Assembly: GCA_963693305.1 (NCBI GenBank)
Contig: OY855904.1
Location: forward strand, 15,895,496 to 15,959,495
Reading direction: 5' to 3'
DNA length: 64,000 nt
DNA from: Meandrina meandrites
Lineage: Eukaryota; Cnidaria; Anthozoa; Scleractinia; Meandrinidae
Shown: positions 25,561-36,903 of the stretch, piece by piece
How positions within the stretch are numbered: the first letter of the stretch is position 1
How the letters are laid out: the number at the start of each line of letters is the position of its first letter
Translations under genes and position numbers: made by a program
The notes under the pieces: model-generated
The model's input: only the letters and a program-made list of their open reading frames with translations
The model's database searches: none
What the model was told of the DNA's origin: nothing

Positions 25561-26765
25561 CTTTACCATCCAAGAAACAAATGTAATTTAAGTCAACTAG
25601 AGTAGGACTGCAAAGCTCGCATGGAAAGACCGATTACTCCGGCCTGACTGAGGACGAATTGTTTTTGCCAAGAAAATTACATCAACATTACTGAGGCCAT
25701 CTCCTTGCGTGGGCTCATTCTCAAATTCTTCCTGTTCAGAATCCGATTCATGCTCTGTCTGACTCTTGCGATTCGCTTGCTACCTCTGAATCAAGATCAC
25801 CTCACCAACTGGTTCTGTCTTTTCGATAGATGTGAAGGGGGAGAGTGCCAGCAGGTTGCATCGTGTTATTTTGTCTCACAGTCCGCTGACACACGGTCCT
25901 GCCATGATCTTGAGCTCACTGCCTCATCGCAATCTTGTCTTTATCAGACATGCTTCGTTGATAGTTAGTTAGAAAGTGATTCTTGAGTGTTATTGAAATC
26001 CCTGGTTTTACAACCACAGATATGGTCGTATGGTTTCGACGTCATGCCCCATATAATTGCTGTTCTTTACTCATCGTATCAAGAGACGCGTCAATCTTTT
26101 TAAAGCTCTATAATCCTTTCTTAATTCCTGTTTCTATACTAGGTTCCAAAGTCTTCAAACCTAAAGTCTTCAACGTCTTTAAACCTATAGTAGCGTGGAT
26201 TAAAACTGCACACAAGTAAGCCGAGAAGAGACTTATACCCCATTCTCACCAAAGCTTAAACATGTTTAAATGTTGTTTAGTTAAACACGGTTTAAAATTG
26301 TTTTCTTTATGGAAGTTGCTAACTGATGTTTATCGACTTCAGATTTAGTACAATGAAAGCATAAGTTAATTAGTGCATACTTGAACCGTATGTAACATTT
26401 AGTCTGTCAGTTGTCTGTTGCTGATTTTCATTTTCTTAAACCTGTTTTAACTAAACATGTTTTGCTGGTGTGAATCAGGTATAAGAAAGCCGATGTGGTT
26501 TTCCGACGACATTTTCCCACTTTTTGTGTTGACTTCGAAACCATACAACCATATCTGCCATTGTAAAATCCGAAAATTCAATAGCAGTCATCAACAGTCA
26601 AGAATGACTTTTTAACTGACGAGATATTATTATTTCAAGACTTACAAGAGATACTACCTGCAATCCCCATACTTTGCTTTGGTTTTGTTTAAGCGAAGCC
26701 CCACTCGCCTCGCTTTCATGTAGTCGACCCAAGCTCTTCCGCGCGTTCCGTCATTCATGAATAAG
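25561..26765. repeat. Decayed repeat tract, including a second copy of the 21.1-kb TIR element
   Basis: From ~25,970 to 26,765 the sequence matches the element at 21,100-21,972: TATTGAAATCCCTGGTTTTA, GCAGTCATCAACAGTCAA and the right end GTCGACCCAAGCTCTTCC are shared. The left terminal repeat is missing and 25,561-25,970 is unrecognised. No gene is supported. Confidence 0.55.
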
Positions 26766-26773
26766 GTGTATTC

Positions 26774-26893
26774 ACATTTATTCCACGAGCGCGCGTTGGA
26801 TATGAGATGGTTGGTAGCCAACGAGACGCGTAGCGCTGAGTTGGCTATAACGATCTCATATCCAACAAGCGCGAGTGGAAAAATTGTTTTATT
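26774..26893. repeat. Palindromic dispersed repeat
   Basis: Relative of 7,455-7,590: GCGCGTTGGATATGAGATGG pairs with its complement near 26,850, around a GC-rich core, and the same AATTGTTTTATTAAA tail follows. It directly abuts the right end of the decayed TIR element. Confidence 0.6.
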
Positions 26894-27817
26894 AAAAACG
26901 CCCAAAAGAATTGCAACATATATTTGAGCTCCCCGTCCGTTTTCGTCGACGCGTAACGGCTACCATATGTGGTCAATGGTATATGAGCTCATAAACCATT
27001 GCCTGTAAACCAAACTCAGGAATTCCAACATACCATTGGTAGTTTTTAATAAACCATGATATAGCACCAAGACAGCAATGAATTCGTGTATTACCTACTA
27101 CCGGCACGCCATAATACTCATAAATATCAATGAATTCCTAGACTTGTCTCTTCCTGAAATTGACATTTTGAAACATCTCTTTAATTTTTTCGTACAAAGA
27201 ATAAGGGGAAACGTCTCTTTCCGACTCCAGAAGTATCCTTTTTAGAGAAACAACTCCTTTTATTTGCACATGTGATGGTCGCCGGCTATAGGCCAAGCAC
27301 ACTCGGAGACCCAGGGACAGTAAGTCGGGGCATAACGAAGTAAACCTGGAAGAAACCGTAGCGACGAGGGAAGTTTTCAAGAAAACCGAAAAGAGCCCCT
27401 GGGAAACGAGTCTCTACAGACAATTTCCAAACGGCTGTGCAAATGCGACTGATTGAGCAGAAAAAAACTTTTGAGAAATTTGAATGCGGTAAGTGTTACC
27501 TGGCAACAGAGAGGGCAGGACAGCTACCTTTCGCGCTTTGTGTCTGAAGTGGGCATATTACCTTCTTTTGGTAAAAAAAATGGACACGAGACTTGGCATT
27601 GTCGCTTCATTTCGCGGGACTGCTGAATTAATAGCTCCTATAAATTCCTAAGTAAATGTTATCAAGTTTACAAAACCCATGAAAAGAAAACGTAAAAAGT
27701 AATCTTTGGAACTAATTCTATTTTTACCTCTTTCGATAAGGTAAAATATAATGGTGAATAACTAAAATTAAAATGGCTGTTTATTCATGGGATTTATACT
27801 GATTTACTATAAAAGCA
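26894..27817. other. Intergenic, no gene seen
   Basis: AT-rich sequence downstream of the SGNH gene at 27,818. Short frames here lack splice context or recognisable domains. Confidence 0.5.
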
Positions 27818-30288
27818 TTACGGATTATATTTGAAATGATTATAATCCTCGAGACTCCAAACTTTTTCTAAAGTTCCAGTTGGCTTGTATCCTTGGAATC
27901 CGTCAATACCTGCAGGACCTAACACGATGCCGTTAATTAAAAGAGAGATGATTTTCTGGCCATTTGTTTCCAAGGTGATAGTATGACGGCCCGGAGAAAC
28001 ATCGGAGGCCACGAAGTAAACACGAGTTTGAAAATGAACGCTACCGAACGCTTTTCCAACAATGGCCACAGCATTGTTTTTGTTTTTGTCAAGCCACATC
28101 CGTACTTGTCCTGCGTTTTGCCTCATTCGGCGCAGTACAACCCCCACTGACCATTTGTTTGGTGGAACTTGAAACGAGTATTCTATGAAACTACCTGATC
28201 GAGATGACACCCAACCACCAAACGCGTCTGTCCGAACGGGATCAAGACGGGTTCTCATCTTTGCTTCTGTACTTTCTAATTGAAGTTCGCTAAATCCACG
28301 ATGTCTTTGTACGTTTACTTTAAAGGACTGATGTACAGTAAGCTTCCCCCACCTTGGGTTTGTGGAAGCCCAGCAAAGTGGTTTTGTCACCAGTGTCGAC
28401 GTATCAGCAAACAAAGGCTCCTTTATTGCAGATTTAGGACAAGAAGGTTGTCCTGTTCTCTGTAACGCACTCTGGAAGTACCGGATGATCATTAAAGCAA
28501 CTTGGGCATGCCCCTTGACATCAATATGTAAATGATCCCTATTAACCATGCCTGGTCGTATGTTAGGTTTTCGGATGCGGGTCTTGTCATTTATTATGGG
28601 ACATAACACATCGCGCCAGCTTAGCAATGCAATCCCATAGTGTTTTGCAAGTCTCTGTTGTCCCAAATCTTGGAGGTTGTGACAACGTAGATTTTTTATG
28701 TCACTAAAGGATGCACCTTTTTTAACCAGATCAACCAAGCTTACGTACAGCACTAAAGGAAACGATGAAATCGACAGCACTCGTCTAGTCAGCAGTTCCA
28801 TCGGCCGAGCGGTTTTACCGAATAAATATCCGTAATCATTGACTGACAACTCGATTAGCACAATATCTGGTTCGTCGTTCTTCGATATAAAATTCTGCAG
28901 GCAAAACGTATAGAAGTCGCTTCCTGTACCTCCAAGTGACAGATTTTCCACCGTCAGCTTTGAGCGGGTATTTGGAAAAATCACCCGACTCCACCACTGA
29001 GAGAAAAGTTGATGGAACAAACGTTTATGATCTCGAATTCCTCCACCCGCCGAATTAGATCCACCAATCACAATCATTTTGATGGGCTCGCCCCGCAACA
29101 CTTTGTTCATCAGTGCCGTGACTCTGCATGGGTCTTTCGCGTTTATGTAGATGGCGTTAGTAATGTCTTCTTCTTTAACACTCAAATCGTCGATATTTCG
29201 GTAAAGATCTTTGTCTCGCCAAATTGCAAATGGCTCTTGATTAAGCCACCCCAGCTGAGGAAATGCATGGTAGTAGCCTCTTTAAAAAGTTGAAAATAGT
29301 GGTATGTTAGCAAAACAACAAAATGTGTACTTCGACTAGTGATGTCAAATATTAGCTCGACACAAGAAATTGCAACGGAAAACTTCCTTCATTAAACGGT
29401 TTTATTTCCCGGTTAAAGCGTGTCCTCAGCATCGAGTTCTACATAGCGAGGAGGAGAAACAAACTTATCTCACACCAAAACTGATGAGAAAAACTTTTGA
29501 CCACCTTGACTGATCAATAAACTAGTCATTAAAATCAACATGATCAATTTAGTTACTAGTTCATATCTGTGAGGCCAATTCCTAATCTTCACGAATTAGT
29601 TTAAGTAATTAGTAGAAACATGTTTAAGTATGCACAATTAAAGTAATACTGGTTTTAAGTATTGTATTAGTAAGTATTATATAAATGAGTTTGAAAATGG
29701 TGAATGCAGTCGTTAGTGCTGTAATTTTTTCTTGTCGATAGTGTTGTTAGTTTAATTTCAAGTATAGTGTAAGTAGGAAAGTACTGTGAGTGTTCTACAT
29801 TTTTGTAATCTTTTTTTCTTTTATTGTACGTGGTGTTAAGCATTTGAATAATAAAACAACAACAATCCATAAACAAAAAATAGTACAAATCAAACTAGTT
29901 TTAAATCATTTTGACCCGAAATTAATTTAAACTACAACATAGACATACGTAAACTTCCTTACGTTTCAGAAATAGTTCTAACAAATATAAGTTAAAAACC
30001 AAAATAATTTCCTAAAATTTGTGCCAGCGATGTCACGGCTGCAGGTGTCTCACTAGAACAGATTCTGGGACGACACTTTGTGTCTAGACCGCACGTAAAC
30101 TGAGAGATAAATTAAGGTCAGTCCATTTCTTCAAAAGTGATGATTGTCAGCTTATCAGGCGTTTTAGTTAAAACTGATTTTGCAATATTTTACACTTACC
30201 CTGCTGACTTTGGTTTTATCGTTTCCTTTTGTGTGGCTTCAGAGCGAAGACAAAGCGCTCCAATTGCGAGAAACAAAATCCACACCAT
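27818..30288 (-). CDS. Secreted SGNH-hydrolase-type protein, gene A (two exons)
   Basis: Exon 1 is 30,200-30,288 and exon 2 is 27,818-29,279, joined in phase to give about 516 residues. Exon 1 encodes MVWILFLAIGALCLRSEA, a clear signal peptide, so secretion is expected. Exon 2 carries SGNH blocks: IGGSNSAGGG (block I, nucleophile Ser), LSLGGTGSDF (II), ELSVNDYGY (III, Asn) and DHLHIDVKGHAQ (V, Asp-x2-His). These support an esterase/acyl-hydrolase fold; the substrate is unknown. A C-terminal ~160-residue domain (GGWVSSRSGSFIEYSF, WSVGVVLRR, QTRVYFVA) looks like a beta-sandwich that could bind ligand. The start is chosen because a splice donor follows the signal peptide and gene B has the same arrangement. 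Closest relatives are gene B (36.9 kb), gene C (44.1-48.9 kb) and the fragment at 25.0 kb. Confidence 0.9.
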
Positions 30289-30368
30289 TCTAATTTGGTT
30301 TTGGTTCAGTTAATTTGACTGATTTCCAACTTGTTCAATCCTACTACAATAATCTGTTCATTGGGGTA

Positions 30369-30470
30369 GCACTTGATCTAGTGTGCGTTAGTCTTAGGAA
30401 GGCCAATTCTGCTTTAAAATATTAACTAGTTACAATGTTCAGGTAGTTTTACGATATCCTCTGATTGGTG
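30369..30470 (-). promoter_or_regulatory. Upstream motif block shared by SGNH genes A and B
   Basis: Two blocks upstream of the gene A start recur upstream of gene B in the same order: TTGATCTAGTGTG (30,373-30,385) and TTAACTAGTTACAATG with TCAGGTAGTTT (30,423-30,450), followed by GATTGG (a CCAAT box on the coding strand). They lie ~80-180 bp before the ATG. Conservation between otherwise diverged flanks suggests a shared promoter or 5' UTR. Confidence 0.6.
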
Positions 30471-30899
30471 TCAAAGATGAAAGGCGTAGGCAGGTGGTTA
30501 CCATGGTTATTTACAGTCTTGACAAGTATTTCCGTTAAGTGAATTGGAAATTAACTGCCGTGACGAATTTTTCAAAATCTGCTATTTATCGACTTCAAGT
30601 TGATCATCAACCAAATGTTTTACTTGCCCGCAGCACAGTATTTTCTTGATAGACTAGTCACGCTGAATAGCCAAAACTACCTTTCAGTTCAATCTTATAG
30701 TCATAACAACAATTAGCTGCTTACCAAATTTGACGTAGAAGGAGAAAATTCCTTTTGGAGTCGTATCTCTTTAAAATGTCCCATTCAAAGCGAAAAATTG
30801 ATTTCAGAAAACAGCGCTTAAAAGAATATCTTTCAATGCAAACAAACGCCGCCCACATGAAGCTCGCAACACCGTCTCCAATATTTTAATATTTAAAAG

Positions 30900-31866
30900 G
30901 CCAATCAGTGCGCGAGAGTGGCGGCTCTCGTGATCATTCCCGCGAAAACCGTCTCGGTTGAGTGCATACACGTCATATGGGTGTCAATCAAAAGAAGAAT
31001 TTTTACTTTCGGCCAAAACGAAATAATTATGCTCATTTCTCCGCCGATATTCACTCGTTTTCGTGTTTTTTTTAAATGAAAGATCACACTTGGACTATTA
31101 CTTGGATCTAAAAATCCGATTTCGGGAGAAATTGTCGATATGAAGGTATATACCGAAACCTTAAAATACCTGAATTATTGGTTTCTGACTGTTATCCTAA
31201 ACGATGTCACTAAAAAAAGAAGACTTCTGGCATGCACAACATGATATGACATGTTTATTATATGTTATTAATTAATATACAATCTTCGTTCACTGTCTAA
31301 AATCCACGCGCGCAATTGGTTAAAATCGAGCACGTGATTTTACTTTACCGGACGTCAGCAAACTCCGACAGTGCGTTATTGACAATAAAGGATAAAAATC
31401 GTGCATTATTGACAATGGCTTCAGCTGACAGATTTGCAGAAATAGTGGAAGAACAAATCCCTGAAATTATCAATGAAGCCGATACCCATAAATACCAAAA
31501 CAAAACAAAACACGTTCGCAACTACAAGTAAATTTGTTGACTTTAGAAATGCAAGATTTGAAAATTGCAATTTTGCGTTCACTTATAACGTGTCAAAGAA
31601 AAGCGATTGACTTGCTTTAAAACCTGCTTCTCGCAACCTCGCTGACTTTTTTTTATGAATATTTTCAGTTTATGAACGATTTGGTGAATGATTTTACGCC
31701 TCATTTATATTGAATTATGTATGGCTTTTTGTCATTTCTATATTTTTAAACTACGCCAGTATAATTTTGTACTACTTAGGTATAACTGAATTCATATTTA
31801 TTAAAATTCTTGTTCAGAGTTCGCGAAATTTTGTATTGCGTGCAGTGTACTCAGATTGTATATTAA
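30900..31866. other. Intergenic stretch with possible element fragment
   Basis: A short frame at 31,415-31,531 (+) begins MASADRFAEIVEEQIPEII. This resembles the N-terminus of tyrosine-recombinase (Crypton-type) proteins common in cnidarian genomes, but it stops after 38 codons. The rest is AT-rich without a supported gene. Confidence 0.25.
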
Positions 31867-33214
31867 GAGGCTGTCCGCGTAACAGCGGATAAGGCAAATT
31901 TTGGACCTTCACCGATTTCTCTAATATTTTCAGTGAAAGTCGACCATTATATCCCATGAACAAATATCACATTTATTTGGACCAAATCTTTTATTTTTAT
32001 TTTTTGCGAGGCAGTTTTCACTGCAACCTCAAAACCACCCAATTTGCATTTGAAGACTCCATAATTTAGCATTAAATGTCGGTCGCTGCCAAAGCGTATT
32101 TCCTTAACCAAACAAGCTGAATATTTCATATATCAAGGTTTTATGTTTCTTCTATACTTTAACGGTTAAACAATTGTATTCTATAAAATTTGGACTGAGT
32201 TATGAATTTTCAAAAACACTTCCTAACGGACTCAGGAATGCGTGACACGTAACATACCTGTAGTTGAAAGCGATTTTCTCGAATGTGGGACCTGATCAGA
32301 AGTCAAGTCTATTGTATCTCGAAAGTACTAATACCAGTCTAGAAACCTATCGAATAAAATTTGTGGGCACTCTGCACTTCGCGCCGTACAGAGCCGCAAG
32401 ATTTTCCCAAATTTTTGCCATTTTGATTAAAACCAAAGATAACGACGGTCCGATTTCTTTACAGGGGACGCCTATAGATACGATCATTACCACTAAACAC
32501 CACACTGTGGTATGCAAATAAATAATACTTGTCGATTTAGCCGTCGTTTGAGGAAAAAATCTACCGTTGTTGCAGGATTTTCAAAGAAACAGCGATAAAT
32601 GTCAATATGCAAATTACCTCCGAAAGCGACATTTTGCTATATTTATCTCTGTAATTCCCGAAAACTTTTTTTCTTAAAAATGATTTTACAAGGCAAAGAA
32701 ATGTTCCTTACCTGAGAAAAGATGCCTTTCAGACTATGTTAAAGCGTTTCAGTTTTGCTGTGAGTGATTATTGGGTCTTCATGAGGTTATCCGTAGGCCT
32801 CAGGCGTAACAGTCGTTGGCCGAAAAAAAAATGTTAACCGTAAAAAGAAAATTCTAGCCACGAAAGCAGAAGTCTCAGGATTTCGTGTCAGGACTTTCAC
32901 TTGTCTTGGTACCGAGAAGTGTTAGATTTGCTCCAAGTCGTTCGCTTTTTCTTTGTGTCAACAAAGTTACTGTATTTGAATTGATCATTCTCGTCCCCAG
33001 AGCCCGCGATCCTTCTGGTCTCCACCAGGGATCTACAACTCTGACCGTTCCCAATTTCTGAGCATTAGCATGAACATGCACAGAGTTCTCGTTCTGTATC
33101 TTTAAGCCAATCAGATTTGTCAGATTTGACAATGAGTCCGTGAATCGCGGACTTGCGGTGTTGGAGGCGGAAAGAGGTCTCGATTCCTGGCGCAGAGCAG
33201 AAGGATCAAGTTAC

Positions 33215-33366
33215 GTTTTGCCTCCGTTTGAAAACGAATCTACGTGCGAAGCCATTCATATGAAAATGCCTTCCACCTTCACGTCCATTTTCATGCAAAT
33301 CAAACCTCTTTTTATTTGAATGGTTTCGCACGAAGACTCGTTTTGAATCTGAGGCAAAAGGCAACT
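33215..33366. repeat. Inner palindrome 1 of the 3.85-kb element
   Basis: TTGCCTCCGTTTGAAAACGA followed by GTGCGAAGCCATTCATATG pairs with the region from 33,310 to 33,360 (TTTGAATGGTTTCGCACGAA, then TTTTGAATCTGAGGCAAAA). Confidence 0.7.
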
Positions 33367-33376
33367 CGGAGATGGC

Positions 33377-33580
33377 CTATAGACCTTTTGCGCTTGGGCG
33401 ATTTGTTGCCCCATTTACAGACCATTTGATGATACTCTTGAGAATTCTTGCTTTCAAATTTTCAAATAGTCGCGTGTATATGAATGAATAAATTTTATGT
33501 GGATAAAAGACAAATTCTTTAGAGAATATCACGTGGTCTGTAATGGGAAAACAAACCGCCCAAGCGAAAAAGGTCTATTG
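33377..33580. mobile_element. Inner MITE, ~204 bp
   Basis: ATAGACCTTTTGCGCTTGGG at the left end is matched by the inverted right end CCCAAGCGAAAAAGGTCTAT, and the inner arms (GGGCGATTTGTT / AACAAACCGCCC, TACAGACCA / TGGTCTGTA) continue the pairing. The flanking bases suggest a TA-type duplication at best. Confidence 0.65.
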
Positions 33581-33581
33581 A

Positions 33582-33985
33582 TCACTTACAAAAAAGGATA
33601 CAAAAGGATACAAAATCGCGCATTGAAGTGTTCGCGCGCGAAAGGCAGGATTTCCAGAAATGGCTCATTCAACGATCAGACGCAATTTTTGATTTTTAAG
33701 CCAGACTGTGCGCCCTCCTTATCCAGCGGTCTTTTGCGAATCAAACGAGCGAGCAACTTAGAGCAAGTGCCGTAGCACATTGTAATTCATAGCACTTGCT
33801 CCAAGTTGCTTCCTCGTTTCATTCGAAAAAGACCACTGGATAAGGAGGGTACACAGTCTGGCTTGAAAATCAAAAATTGCTACTGTTCGCGGAACCAGCC
33901 ATTCCTAGAATTTAATAGTGTGCTTCGCGCGCGAACACTTCAATGCGCGATTTTGTTTCCTTTTTTGTAAGTGATCAATTCACAG
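33582..33985. repeat. Inner palindrome 2 of the 3.85-kb element
   Basis: Arms of ~200 bp (33,582-33,781 and 33,783-33,985) fold onto each other. TCGCGCATTGAAGTGTTCGC, CTCCTTATCCAGCGGTCTTT and GAGCAACTTAGAGCAAGTGC each recur inverted. Confidence 0.85.
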
Positions 33986-35721
33986 TCTCGTCTTCAGAGG
34001 CCGCGATCCTTCTCGTCTGCGCCAGGAATCAAGACATCTGGCCGCCTCCAAAAGCGTTAGTCCGCGATTAACGGACTCATTGTCAAATCTGACAAATCTG
34101 ATTGGCTGAAAGATACAGAACGAGTGCTCTGCGCATGTTAATGCTCAGAAGTTTGAGTTCTCGATCCCTGATGGAGACCAGAAGGATCGCGGGCTCTGGG
34201 GACCAGAATGATTAATTCAAATAACTCTGTTGACACAAAGACAAAGCGAACGACTAGGCGCAAATGTAACACTTCTCGGTACCAAAACACGTAAAAGTCT
34301 TGACAAGAAATCCTGAGACTTTCACTTTTGCGGCTAGAACTTTCTTTTTACGGTTAACATTTTTTTTCGGCCAACGACTGTTACGCCTAAGACTTAATTT
34401 TTTGGTCGCTTTACGGCTAACGGCTAACCTCATTAAGATCCACTACTTAACGACGTTTCGTTTTGATTATACTTCAGCTTAGTTTTAGGAATTATTTTCG
34501 ACATTTATAGGGGGAAATTAATTTGTCACCCTCCCTCCCTCGCCTACCACCCCGCTCCCGTGAATTCCAATGATCCGCCATGTAACTGAGTACGTACAAA
34601 ACAGAGGTGGACTAGATAGATCTCGACATTTTAATATAAAACTTTTTATTGACAAAAATAGTCAGGTACCTCAGACATTTTAAGGATGAGCTGAGAGAGC
34701 TTTTAAAATGTAGACAACTTGCCCGCTTTTAATTGAATTAGAGTGAAACCAACAGCCTAGCAAACAAACACTGTGTTACCGGCCGCAGAGTGGGAAATGA
34801 AAATAATCACTCACAGCAAAACTGAAACGCTTTTACATAGTCTGAAAGGCATCTTTTCTCAGGTAAGGAACATTTCTTTGCCTTGTAAAATCATTTTTAA
34901 GAAAAAAAGTTTCCGGGAATTACAGAGGGAAATATAGCAAAATGTCGTTTTCGGAGGTAATTTGCATATTGACATTTATCGCTGTTTCTTTTCAGTTTTG
35001 AAAATCCTGCAACAGCGGTAGATCTTTTCCTCAAACGACGGCTAAATCGACAAATTTTATTTATTTGCATACCACAGTGTGGTGTTTAGTGGTAATGATC
35101 GTATCTTTAGGCGTTCCCTGTAAAGAAATCGGACCGTCGTTATCTTTGGTTTTAATCAAAATGGCAAAAATTTGGGAAAATCTTGCTGCTCTGTACGGCG
35201 CGAAGTGCAGAGTGCCCACAAATTTTATTCGATAGGTTTCTAGACTGGTATTAGTACTTTCGAGATACAATAGACTTGACTTCTGATCAGGTCCCACATT
35301 CGAGAAAATCGCTTTCAACTACAGGTATGTTACGTGTCACGCATTCCTGAGTCCGTTAGGAAGTGTTTTTGAAAATTCATAACTCAGTCCAAATTTTATA
35401 GAATACAATTGTTTAACCGTTAAAGTATAGAAGAAACATAAAACCTTGATATATAAAATATTCAGCTTGTTTGGTTAAGGAAATACGCTTTGGCAGCGAC
35501 CGACATTTAATGCTAAATTATGGAGTCTTCAAATGCAAATTGGGTGGTTTTGAGGTTGCAGTGAAAACTGCCTCGCAAAAAATAAAAATGAAAGATTTGG
35601 TCCAAATAAATGTGATATTTGTTCATGGGATATAACGGTCGACTTTCACTGAAAATATTAGAGAAATCGGTGAAGGTCCAAAATTTGCCTTATCCGCTGT
35701 TACGCGGACAGCCTCTTAAAA

Positions 35722-35905
35722 GGGTTAGAGGCTGTTAGTTCGTGTTTTGTTTACAAATACACGCACTTGCTGGCAGCACAATGAACTCGAAATTTTCAAT
35801 ACTGCACTCGGCTACGCCTCGTGCAGTATTGAAAATTTCTCGTTCATTGTGCGGCCAGCGCGTACGTGTATTTGTAAACAAAACACTCACAACAGTCTCT
35901 AACCC
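35722..35905. mobile_element. MITE with GGGTTAGAGGCTGTT ends
   Basis: The left end GGGTTAGAGGCTGTT and right end AACAGTCTCTAACCC frame nearly complete pairing of both halves, with GTTTTGTTTACAAATACACG in each arm. It starts 3 bp after the TTAA that ends the 3.85-kb element. Confidence 0.85.
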
Positions 35906-36903
35906 ATAATTATATGATTTATTATGTGATTTATTACAAAAAATGCAAAATGTTATTGTGTGGCATTGTAGGCTTGAAATAAAATAATACTTTTGATTTT
36001 TTTCTCAAGCATTTTTCCGTTCCAGAATCCAAAATCCTGGATTTTGATTGGCTAATAATGCGGTTCTCACCGGCCGGTCCAGTTCTTCTATCCCGACTGG
36101 ATTTACCAGTCCGGAATCCAGGCAACATCATTTTGCAGCCTGACGAACAGTGTTGGAGATTTTCCTCTCAGAAATATTAACTGTTGCACGAACACCGCTG
36201 AAATAATCATTTTCCTCTCCTTTCATACCCCGACAACAGAAAATAATACGCTAAAATGGTGTTTCAGAATTTCCGACAGGAAAGGCAAGCATTTCAATAT
36301 ATCTGATACCGCGAGCCTAAGAGTTTTGGAACTAGTCCTTCACAGGATCGAATTATGCAATTGAATTACAGTAAAAACAAACCCGCAGGTAAAACCCTAG
36401 TGGTTTTGAAACCTGCTGGAAGAAATTTGCCATTTTAATACCCAGAATTATAAGAACCTGTTTAGCCAAGCAAGATCAAGCAGGTACGTCTATGTGGGTT
36501 ACAGTTAAAATTTATGATAAACATTTTTATTATACAACTCTTGTTATAGAGATAGCATGTACATCCTGTAATCAGTTATGGTAGGCTGATGATAATACAG
36601 TTGTGAATAAATACTGCATATTTAAGGACCAAACCCAAGTTAATTTACTTTTCTGGTAATCAACAGCTATATCTCCTTCTTAAAAATTAAGAACATTAAC
36701 CTAATTAAGAACTTACTTAGCCTAAATTGCCAATAACTACCCCAAAATACAAGAACCTATTTTGCCAGACCTCAAAAAATGTAGGTTCTATCACGGGGGG
36801 TTTTTACTGTATGCGAAATATTGCATATTGAATTTGCCCTTGTCGATTTCCGAGTACTGCTTTTGATTTTCAAATTGTTTTGTTCGAGTCAGTAAGCAGC
36901 TTT
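35906..36903. other. Intergenic, no gene seen
   Basis: AT-rich sequence downstream of SGNH gene B. Short frames are unsupported and no convincing repeat ends were found. Confidence 0.5.

Larger units (their letters stand above)
31867..35715. mobile_element. TTAA-flanked giant inverted-repeat element, 3.85 kb
   Basis: TTAA at 31,863-31,866 and 35,716-35,719 flanks ends starting GAGGCTGTCCGCGTAACAGC. The arms (31,867-~33,215 and ~34,000-35,715) are reverse complements with a few insertions; the right arm has ~370 extra bp near 34,430-34,800. Mirror 85-codon frames (32,264-32,521 + and 35,061-35,318 -) are nearly identical but have no recognisable domain. The centre holds three smaller palindromes. 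No transposase is visible, so it is non-autonomous. Confidence 0.88.

Noticed and set aside
28280..29293. + strand ORFs within 28,280-29,293
   Set aside because: Antisense to the SGNH gene A coding exon.
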